Positions 1 through 5,263 of a stretch of 6,032 nt of DNA are shown one piece after another. Origin of the DNA: Prevotellaceae bacterium (GTDB lineage Bacteria; Bacteroidota; Bacteroidia; Bacteroidales; Bacteroidaceae); the NCBI GenBank assembly GCA_021204545.1, contig JAJPZF010000085.1, forward strand, positions 1 through 6,032, in the 5' to 3' direction. Each line of letters opens with the position of its first letter. The stretch's first letter is position 1. A program made the position numbers and the translations under genes. The notes under the pieces are model-generated. The model was given only the letters and a program-made list of their open reading frames with translations. It had not been told where the DNA came from and made no database searches.

Positions 1-59
1 GTTCAAACTCATTAGTCTTATATATATGATAATGTATGTGTAGTTACGGCTTTCGGCGG

Positions 60-67
60 CAAAGGTA
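60..67 (-). promoter_or_regulatory. Leftward -7 promoter element for a gene beyond the left edge
   Basis: The minus strand reads TACCTTTG, an exact match to the Bacteroidota -7 consensus TAnnTTTG. The plus-strand context GGCAAAGGTAC is shared with the element in front of the AraC gene near 3711. No convincing -33 TTG lies 19-21 nt upstream. Downstream on the minus strand the DNA is AT-rich (TATATATAA at about 19-27) and reaches an ATG at 12-10 that opens a frame reading M-S-L-N to the window edge. This suggests a leftward gene with a roughly 40-nt leader. Only four codons are visible, so no CDS is called. Confidence 0.4.
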
Positions 68-136
68 CACATTCCCCGCTAATCTGTGCCACGTAACGCG
101 GAAAATCTATAAGACCCTCGCCAAAGGGGAGTATAA

Positions 137-291
137 GAGCCGTCGTGAAGCCTGTATAACACCCTTCGTTGTCCCTGTATAACACCCTTCAGGCAACCCC
201 TCGCAAGGGGTCCCGTTGAACCCCTCGCAAGGGGTCCAGTTGAACCCCTCGCAAGGGGTACCTTGACGACTCTAATACAGAGACCACGGTC
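137..291 (+). repeat. Composite dispersed repeat, copy 1
   Basis: This is one of two related ~150-bp blocks in the window; the other is near 3731-3881 in the same orientation. In order it has GAGCCGT at the left edge, two 18-bp boxes at 151-168 and 174-191 (CCTGTATAACACCCTTCR), three 24-bp hairpin units (195-265), and a tail TTGACGACTCTAATAC (263-278) ending near CCACGGTC (284-291). The order and spacing match copy 2 closely. The edges GCCGT...ACGG are weakly inverted relative to each other, which is MITE-like, but no target-site duplication is evident. It contains no plausible gene. A leftward 82-codon open frame crosses it but is probably an artefact of the 24-bp period. The function is unknown to me. 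Confidence 0.75.
195..265 (+). repeat. Three tandem 24-bp units with CCCCTCGCAAGGGG hairpins
   Basis: Units begin at 195, 219 and 243, each AACCCCTCGCAAGGGGT followed by a spacer (CCCGTTG, CCAGTTG, then the shortened ACCTTG). The near-palindromes lie at 197-210, 221-234 and 245-258. Each has five paired bases (CCCCT/AGGGG) around a CGCA loop. The period is exactly 24 bp. There is no U-tract after any unit, so these are not classical intrinsic terminators. They could be RNA hairpins or protein-binding dyads. Confidence 0.85.
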
Positions 292-308
292 CCTCTTATA
301 CACCCTTA

Positions 309-333
309 CACGAAGCCTATATAACACCCTTAA
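309..333 (+). repeat. Additional TATATAACACCCTT box
   Basis: CACGAAGCCTATATAACACCCTT closely matches the left part of repeat copy 1 (GTGAAGCCTGTATAACACCCTT at 146-167). A more degenerate version, CCTCTTATACACCCTT, sits at 292-307. The box family therefore extends past the hairpin array in copy 1, whereas copy 2 shows only the two upstream boxes. This may be a remnant of another repeat copy. Confidence 0.6.
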
Positions 334-363
334 CGGCGCCCCTTACCTTTCGACGACGAAACG

Positions 364-395
364 CTTGTGCAGTAAGGGCGGATTGCCTACTTTTG
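364..395 (+). promoter_or_regulatory. Bacteroidota-type promoter of the esterase-exonuclease unit
   Basis: CTTG at 364-367 serves as the -33 element. It is separated by 20 nt from TACTTTTG at 388-395, which fits the Bacteroidota -7 consensus TAnnTTTG. Transcription would start a few bases downstream, around 400. That gives a leader of about 20 nt before the ATG at 421. The leader end (ACAACAATACTCTACCA) has no Shine-Dalgarno, as is normal in this phylum. Confidence 0.6.
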
Positions 396-420
396 CAGGC
401 GCGACAACAATACTCTACCA

Positions 421-2049
421 ATGAAAGCCATTACACTATTGCTCCTTGCGGCGCTACCCCTATGCGCCCGCGCCCAGACGTTCACACCGATGGAGGACGT
501 CAACCACGTCACCGACCTCACCCTCGACTCGCTTGAGAAAGCCTCCACCGCACGCCCCGCTGCCGGCTCAAGCCGACGGGGGGACAACCCTGTGCTCTTC
601 CTCGTCGGCAACTCCACTATGCGCACCGGCACGCTGGGCAACGGCGACAACGGCCAGTGGGGCTGGGGATACTTCTTCCACGAGTACTTCCAGGAGGACA
701 AGATAACCGTCGAGAACCAGGCTCTCGGGGGAACGTCCTCCCGCACCTTCTACCGACAGCTCTGGCCCGACGTTAAGAAGGGCATCCGCGCGGGCGACTA
801 CGTGATGATTGAGCTGGGGCACAACGACAACGGCCCCTTCGACAGCGGCAGGGCAAGGGCAAGCATACGGGGCATCAGCCACGAGGACTCCCTTGTGGTG
901 ACGATACAAGAGACGGGCGTCGTGGAGACAGTCTACTCCTACGGCGAGTACCTTAGACGCTTCGTCCGTGAGACACGTGAGCTGGGGGCGCACCCCATAC
1001 TCGTCAGCCTAACGCCTCGCAACGCGTACGACGATAGCCACAGGGTGACAAGAGTGAACGAGACCTTCGGCCTCTGGGCAAGGCAGATAGCGGAGGAAAT
1101 GGACTGCCCCTTTATAGACCTGAACGAGATAAGCGCAGAGAAGTACGACGAGATGACAGAGTGGAAATTCAACTACCACTTCTATCTCGACCACATACAT
1201 ACCAGCGCCTTCGGGGCTCGTCTTAACGCCCGTTCAGCAGCCGAGGGTCTTGCCGCTTGCACGCACCCCGAGGCACAGCCGCTCATCGCCTTGATGGCAG
1301 ACCTATCGCTGCCCACCACGGGAGTGAGGCGTCAGGAGGGAAGGCCAGTGGTCTTCCTCGTGGGCGACAGTACTGTTAAGAACGAGGACAAGGACGAGGA
1401 CGGCATGTGGGGCTGGGGCTCGCAGGCAACGGAGGTGTTCGACACTACCCGCATCACCGTGCAGAACAGCGCACAGGCAGGGCGCTCGTGCCGCAGCTAC
1501 CTCAGAGAGGGACGCTGGGACAAGGTCTTTAACGACATACAGCCGGGCGACTTCGTGCTTATCCAGTTCGGACATAACGACGCAGGCAACGAGCTGGACC
1601 ACGGCAAGGCTCGCAACGACATCGAGGGAACGGCGGACTCGAGCCACGTCTACCGTGTGCGCACCGACGAGGAGGTTAGGAACGAGGTGGTGTACACCTT
1701 CGGCTGGTACTTAACGAAGATGATAGACGACGTCCGCCAGAAGGGAGGCACACCTATACTGGTGAGCCTAACGCCCCGCAACGAGTGGACGGACGGAAGG
1801 ATAGAGAGGCGCAACGACACGTTCGGGCGCTGGTATCGTGAGGTGGCGGAGCGGACGGGGGTCGCCTTCCTCGACCTGCACAACATCTCCGCCGACGCCT
1901 TCGACGAACTGGGGCAGGAGGCGGCTAAGGCATACTACAACCACGACCACACGCACACAAGCCTCAGCGGGGCTAAGCTCAACGCCCACAGCATTGCCAA
2001 GGGTCTTAGGGATATGAACTCGCCACTGGCGCAATACCTGCTGCCGTGA
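421..2049 (+). CDS. Secreted tandem SGNH hydrolase, rhamnogalacturonan acetylesterase (CE12-like)
   Basis: Predicted carbohydrate esterase that removes acetyl groups from rhamnogalacturonan in pectin. The 542-residue product starts with a signal peptide (hydrophobic stretch 4-14, likely cleavage after Ala18 in ARA|Q), so it acts in the periplasm or outside the cell. Two homologous SGNH domains follow, about 56-280 and 308-535. Domain 1 has VGNSTM (nucleophile Ser65), a GG at 103-104, GHND at 133-136 and D257-x-x-H260. Domain 2 has VGDSTV (Ser317), Gly354, GHND at 384-387 and D509-x-x-H512. Both share VSLTPRN in the middle. Each domain therefore keeps a Ser-Asp-His triad and the block III Asn. 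Domain 1 has Asn in place of the usual Asp in its GDS motif. CE12 enzymes are usually single-domain proteins of about 220-260 residues, so this is a fused duplication. The exact substrate is inferred. A promoter lies just upstream and the gene overlaps the exonuclease gene by 4 bp. Confidence 0.85.
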   Translation: MKAITLLLLAALPLCARAQTFTPMEDVNHVTDLTLDSLEKASTARPAAGSSRRGDNPVLFLVGNSTMRTGTLGNGDNGQWGWGYFFHEYFQEDKITVENQALGGTSSRTFYRQLWPDVKKGIRAGDYVMIELGHNDNGPFDSGRARASIRGISHEDSLVVTIQETGVVETVYSYGEYLRRFVRETRELGAHPILVSLTPRNAYDDSHRVTRVNETFGLWARQIAEEMDCPFIDLNEISAEKYDEMTEWKFNYHFYLDHIHTSAFGARLNARSAAEGLAACTHPEAQPLIALMADLSLPTTGVRRQEGRPVVFLVGDSTVKNEDKDEDGMWGWGSQATEVFDTTRITVQNSAQAGRSCRSYLREGRWDKVFNDIQPGDFVLIQFGHNDAGNELDHGKARNDIEGTADSSHVYRVRTDEEVRNEVVYTFGWYLTKMIDDVRQKGGTPILVSLTPRNEWTDGRIERRNDTFGRWYREVAERTGVAFLDLHNISADAFDELGQEAAKAYYNHDHTHTSLSGAKLNAHSIAKGLRDMNSPLAQYLLP

Positions 2050-2801
2050 GGCTCGTAAGCTGGAACGTTAACGGGCTGCGAGCCGTAGCCGGGAAGAACT
2101 TCTCGGAAGCCTTCCTAAGCCTCAACGCCGACGCCTTCTGCCTTCAGGAGACCAAGCTGCAAGAGGGGCAGATAGACCTACAGTTCCCCGGCTACCTAAG
2201 CTACTGGAACTACGCCGAGCGCAAGGGATACAGCGGAACAGCCGTCTTCACCCGTCACGAGCCGCTGAGCGTAAGGCTGGGCATGGGCATCCCCGAGCAC
2301 GACCACGAGGGAAGGCTCATCACACTGGAGTACCCCTCCTTCTATCTCGTCTGCTGCTACACGCCCAACAGCCAAGACGGGCTGCCACGCCTGCCCTACC
2401 GCATGCGGTGGGAGGACGACTTCCGCAGCTTCCTCCTCTCGCTCGACAAGCAGAAGCCCGTCATCCTCTGCGGCGATCTCAACGTGGCGCACAAGGAGAT
2501 AGACCTCAAGAACCCAAAGACCAACCGCCACAACGCCGGCTTCACCGACGAGGAGCGAGGCAAGATGACACAGCTCCTCGAGAGCGGCTTCACCGACACC
2601 TTCCGCTTCTTCCACCCGACGCTCGCAGGCGTCTACTCCTGGTGGAGCTACCGCTTCAAGGCTCGTGAGAAGAACGCAGGCTGGCGCATCGACTACTTCA
2701 TCACCAGCCAACGCCTAACGCCACGGCTACGAGGCGCTACGATACACACAGAAATCTACGGAAGCGACCACTGCCCCGTGGAGCTCGAGGCGGAGCTTTA
2801 G
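2046..2801 (+). CDS. xth: Exodeoxyribonuclease III (AP endonuclease family)
   Basis: Cytoplasmic Mg2+-dependent base-excision-repair enzyme that cuts DNA at abasic sites and degrades 3' ends. The 251-residue length is normal for the ExoIII/APE1 family. The family landmarks are present in order: SWNVNGLRA (Asn7), LQETKLQ (metal-binding Glu35), GYSGTAVFTR (61-70), YTPNSQ (Tyr105), CGDLNVAH (Asp144, Asn146), WRIDYF (Asp216) and GSDHCP (Asp241, His242). No key residue is missing. The start is GTG at 2046, chosen because it places the conserved VSWNVNG at the N-terminus exactly as in homologues. It gives a 4-bp GTGA overlap with the esterase stop, so the two genes are probably co-transcribed and translationally coupled. 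The stop codon is 2 bp from that of the converging regulator. Confidence 0.95.
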   Translation: MRLVSWNVNGLRAVAGKNFSEAFLSLNADAFCLQETKLQEGQIDLQFPGYLSYWNYAERKGYSGTAVFTRHEPLSVRLGMGIPEHDHEGRLITLEYPSFYLVCCYTPNSQDGLPRLPYRMRWEDDFRSFLLSLDKQKPVILCGDLNVAHKEIDLKNPKTNRHNAGFTDEERGKMTQLLESGFTDTFRFFHPTLAGVYSWWSYRFKAREKNAGWRIDYFITSQRLTPRLRGATIHTEIYGSDHCPVELEAEL

Positions 2802-2803
2802 CC

Positions 2804-3700
2804 TTATCCCCCGCGGTAAGCCTGAGGCGTAACGCCCGTCATCCTCTTGAAGAAGCGGCAGAAGAAGCTCGCCGAGGGGAACGAGAGCTCGTAGGCTATC
2901 TCCGCCACCTGCCTCGACGTGTGCCTAAGCATAACCTTCGCGCTGGTGCACACCGCCCGGTCTATCCACTCCTTCGCCGTCACACCGCTCACGCCTCGGA
3001 CGCTCACGCCGAGGTAGCGGGGCGTTATGCAGAGCTTGTCGGCATAGAAGGAGAGCTGCCGCTGCTGCCGGCAGTGGGCGTTGACGAGCCGCAAGAAGCG
3101 CTCGAAGCGGAGGCGGTCAGCCTGCTGTCCCGTCTCCAGCGAGCTTTCCCTGAGGGAACGGATGTGCTGGAAGTAGCGAAGCAGCGAGCCAATCATGCCG
3201 TTGAGCGTGTCGTCAGCCCGCCGCTCCTCGTGCGCAAGCCTCCACAGCGTGGCGAAGATGCCCTCCACTATCTCAGCCTCCTCCCCCTGGGTCTCCGCTA
3301 TGATGTACGTGCCATGCCCCGCCAAGGCGCCGGACACTCCGAGGGCGTTGGCAATCCTCTCGCCCGCCACCATCACGCCGCTTATCTCCAAGTCGGGGGA
3401 GAAACTCTTGGGCTCAACTATCGCACCCGTGCCGAAGAAGACGACGCTCCCTGCGCTCACCTCGAAGTCCATCGTGTTGATGGTCACCCTCGCGCTTCCC
3501 CTCTTGAGGAAAGCCAGCCGAGGCTCTTCCATAATGTAAGGCGTGCCGGGCTTGAGGACGCTCCCTACGTCGGGAGCCTTGCCGTACCACATACCGATGC
3601 CGCCGCGCACGTAGGGGGTGAGACCCTTCGCAGCCGCAAGCTCGCTCGCTATCTCCTTAATCTGGCCGAAGGAGAGACGCCTTGGCGCTTTCTCGTCCAT
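2804..3700 (-). CDS. AraC-family transcriptional regulator
   Basis: 298-residue cytoplasmic DNA-binding regulator. Residues about 35-115 look like a cupin-type effector or dimerisation domain (glycine-spaced beta segments such as FEVSAGSVVFFGTGA at 79-93). A helical linker follows. The C-terminal AraC domain spans about 200-297: the first helix-turn-helix is near 217-236 (LSFYADKLCITPRYL), and the second near 265-296 (VAEIAYELSF, then FFCRFFKRMTGVTPQAYR), which is the classic AraC signature. The length is typical for the family. The gene runs divergently from the TolC-HlyD operon, the common arrangement for a local regulator, so control of that operon and itself is a reasonable inference; the ligand is unknown. 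The start is the ATG at 3700, just downstream of a TACCTTTG element. A long rightward open frame over this gene is a shadow caused by high GC. Confidence 0.93.
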   Translation of the reverse strand: MDEKAPRRLSFGQIKEIASELAAAKGLTPYVRGGIGMWYGKAPDVGSVLKPGTPYIMEEPRLAFLKRGSARVTINTMDFEVSAGSVVFFGTGAIVEPKSFSPDLEISGVMVAGERIANALGVSGALAGHGTYIIAETQGEEAEIVEGIFATLWRLAHEERRADDTLNGMIGSLLRYFQHIRSLRESSLETGQQADRLRFERFLRLVNAHCRQQRQLSFYADKLCITPRYLGVSVRGVSGVTAKEWIDRAVCTSAKVMLRHTSRQVAEIAYELSFPSASFFCRFFKRMTGVTPQAYRGG

Positions 3701-3710
3701 ATCCGAGGGG

Positions 3711-3718
3711 CAAAGGTA
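3711..3718 (-). promoter_or_regulatory. -7 promoter element of the AraC gene
   Basis: The minus strand reads TACCTTTG, an exact TAnnTTTG match, 10 nt before the regulator's ATG. The predicted start site would give a very short or almost absent leader. No good -33 TTG is present at the expected distance; that region instead contains the inverted repeat GGGCC-GT-GGCCC (3731-3742). This may be a site where a regulator compensates for the weak -33 element. It also forms the left edge of repeat copy 2. Confidence 0.5.
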
Positions 3719-3730
3719 CGAAAAGGAACT

Positions 3731-3881
3731 GGGCCGTGGCCCCTATATAACACCCTTCGTGTCCCTATATAACGCCCTTCAGACAACCCCTTGCGAGGGG
3801 CCCGGTTGAACCCCTCGCGAGGGGCCCGGTTGAACCCCTTGCGAGGGGTTGTTTGGCGACTCTAATACCAAGGCAACGGCC
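3731..3881 (+). repeat. Composite dispersed repeat, copy 2, in the divergent intergenic region
   Basis: Same architecture and orientation as the block at 137-291. It has GGGCCGT at the left edge, 18-bp boxes at 3742-3759 and 3764-3781 (CCTATATAACRCCCTTCR), three hairpin units at 24-bp spacing, and then TTGGCGACTCTAATAC (3853-3868) with CAACGGCC (3874-3881). The 12-mer CGACTCTAATAC is identical in both copies. The left GGCCGTGG (3732-3739) and right CAACGGCC match as inverted ends at 7 of 8 positions. It fills about half of the 299-bp space between the regulator and the efflux operon, so it probably sits within or beside their control region. No gene is supported inside it. Confidence 0.78.
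3785..3851 (+). repeat. Three tandem 24-bp hairpin units, copy 2
   Basis: Near-palindromes at 3787-3800 (CCCCTTGCGAGGGG), 3811-3824 (CCCCTCGCGAGGGG, a perfect 14-bp palindrome) and 3835-3848 (CCCCTTGCGAGGGG) are joined by two identical CCCGGTTGAA spacers. The outer arms CAACCCC (3784-3790) and GGGGTTG (3845-3851) are also complementary and centred on the middle unit, so one larger foldback is possible. Base changes relative to copy 1 fall in the centre of each unit and leave the CCCCT/AGGGG arms untouched. Confidence 0.85.
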
Positions 3882-3973
3882 GCCAGCCGTGCATGATGGC
3901 CTTCCTTCGCCTATCTCCTACAAAAAGGACATCATACCTGCGCTAAGGGTAACGCCCGTGAGGCGAAACGCCA

Positions 3974-3981
3974 TACCTTCG
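3974..3981 (+). promoter_or_regulatory. Possible weak -7 element of the efflux operon
   Basis: TACCTTCG differs at one base from TAnnTTTG and lies 18 nt before the preferred TolC start at 4000. No TTG is seen 19-21 nt upstream. A poor promoter of this kind would be consistent with dependence on an activator such as the adjacent AraC protein. That is inference; the true promoter may be elsewhere in 3882-3999. Confidence 0.25.
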
Positions 3982-3999
3982 CGCCAAACAAGCGACACT

Positions 4000-5256
4000 A
4001 TGAAACACATCCTTTGCCTCCTCGCACTCCTCCTGCCCGGCGCAAGCACAAGGGCGCAGCTCACGCTCGAGCGCTGCAAGGAGATGGCTCGGGAGAACTA
4101 CCCCGTCATCAAGCAGCTCTCGCTCGTGGAGCAATCGAGGGACTTCAGCGTGAGCAACGCACAGAAGGCATACCTGCCGCAGCTCTCGCTCTCGGCAAGG
4201 GCTCAGTACCAGAGCGACGCCACGAAGCTGCCCGTCGACCTGCCCAGCGTAAGCTTCAAGGGCCTCTCACGGGACCAGTACGACTTCAGCCTCAACCTCA
4301 GCCAGTCGGTGTACGACGGCGGGGCTGTCTCCTCGCAGAAGGCGCTGGCCCGCAGGCAGGGAGACGTTGACTACGAGCAGGTGGAGGTAGCCCTCTACGA
4401 TGTGTACGAGCGGGTGGAGGAGATATTCTTCGGCATCCTCTCCCTCGACGAGCAGCTAAGGGAGACGGCACTGCTCGAGGACGACCTGCGCCTTAGCCTC
4501 GAGAACGTGCTCGCCATGCAGAGGGGCGGGGTTGCCAACCAGACGGACGTTGACGCCGTGCGTGTGGAGCTGGCCAAGGCAAGGCAGAGCGAGACGGGGC
4601 AGCGTGCCACGCGGGAGGCTTACCTCAGGATGCTCTCCACCTTCACGGGCGAGGAGATAGCCCAGGGCGACACGCTCGCGCGACCCTCGCTGCCCTCAGG
4701 CATCTTCCCCCAAGAGAACCGCCGCCCCGAGCTCGACCTCTACAACGCCCGCAGCCTGCTCATCGACGAGAGGCTCAGCGCACTCGACACGAACCTGCGC
4801 CCGCGCCTCTCGCTCTTCGCCCAAGGGGGCTACGCCAACCCGGGGCTTAACCTCTTCAAGACGGGCTTCCAGGCTTACTACCAGGTGGGGGCTACCCTGT
4901 CGTGGAACTTCGGCAGCCTCTACACCCGCCTGGGCGACAAGCACAAGCTGGAGGTGGAGAGGCAGAGCGTGGAGAGCGAGCGCGAGGCTTTCCTCCTGAA
5001 CACCAGCCTCCAGAGCCAGATGCAGGGAGGGGCGATAGAGAGCCTGCGCAAGCAGATGGACGAGGACGAGGAGATAATCCGCCTGAGGGAAGGCATAAGG
5101 GAGAAGGCGGACACGAAGGTGGAGAACGGCACGGAGACGGTGAACGAGATGCTCCGCGACATCAACGCCGTGAGCGAGGCGCGGCTCACACGCTCCATGC
5201 ACGAGCTGCAACTCTTGCAGGAGATACAGAAGCTTAGGACGATAAACAACATATAA
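4000..5256 (+). CDS. TolC-family outer-membrane efflux channel
   Basis: Outer-membrane trimeric exit duct for a tripartite export pump. The chosen ATG at 4000 begins a clear signal peptide (hydrophobic 4-13, LCLLALLLPG, likely cleavage after Ala19 in TRA|Q) and gives 418 residues, a little short but usual for this family. The frame stays open upstream to an ATG at 3853, but those 49 extra residues lack homologue-like features, precede the signal peptide and overlap the repeat, so they were excluded. The mature protein opens with LTLERCKEMARENYP (20-34), typical of the outer-membrane factor repeat. It has two halves of long alpha-helical hairpin separated by beta segments (about 78-104 and 281-304, including FSLNLSQSVYDGG and YQVGATLSWNFG). 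No lipobox cysteine is present, so it is not a lipoprotein channel. Tandem TAA stops end the gene, 7 nt before the adaptor gene, so the two form an operon. Confidence 0.9.
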   Translation: MKHILCLLALLLPGASTRAQLTLERCKEMARENYPVIKQLSLVEQSRDFSVSNAQKAYLPQLSLSARAQYQSDATKLPVDLPSVSFKGLSRDQYDFSLNLSQSVYDGGAVSSQKALARRQGDVDYEQVEVALYDVYERVEEIFFGILSLDEQLRETALLEDDLRLSLENVLAMQRGGVANQTDVDAVRVELAKARQSETGQRATREAYLRMLSTFTGEEIAQGDTLARPSLPSGIFPQENRRPELDLYNARSLLIDERLSALDTNLRPRLSLFAQGGYANPGLNLFKTGFQAYYQVGATLSWNFGSLYTRLGDKHKLEVERQSVESEREAFLLNTSLQSQMQGGAIESLRKQMDEDEEIIRLREGIREKADTKVENGTETVNEMLRDINAVSEARLTRSMHELQLLQEIQKLRTINNI

Positions 5257-5263
5257 TAAAGGT

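Noticed and set aside
195..265. CRISPR array
   Set aside because: The 24-bp units are contiguous with no unique spacers of 25-40 bp between them, and no cas gene is present.
79..327. Minus-strand 82-codon open frame with PLARGSTG repeats
   Set aside because: It begins with GTG inside a repeat box, is built mostly from the 24-bp repeat (a multiple of three keeps any frame open), lacks a recognisable domain, and the equivalent frame in copy 2 hits a stop. It is kept only as a codon-phase observation.
2921..3772. Plus-strand 283-codon open frame opposite the AraC gene
   Set aside because: It is fully antisense to a gene with clear AraC motifs, its composition is rich in Arg/Ala/His as expected from GC-rich antisense reading, and it has no recognisable domain.
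3876..3890. ACGGC-CGCCA-GCCGT inverted repeat as a terminator or operator
   Set aside because: The 5-bp stem has no U-tract, overlaps the repeat edge, and short GC dyads are expected by chance at this composition.
3853..3999. 49-residue N-terminal extension of the TolC-family protein
   Set aside because: The ATG at 4000 is followed directly by a standard signal peptide. The extension overlaps the repeat tail, is Pro/Arg-rich, and would bury the signal sequence.
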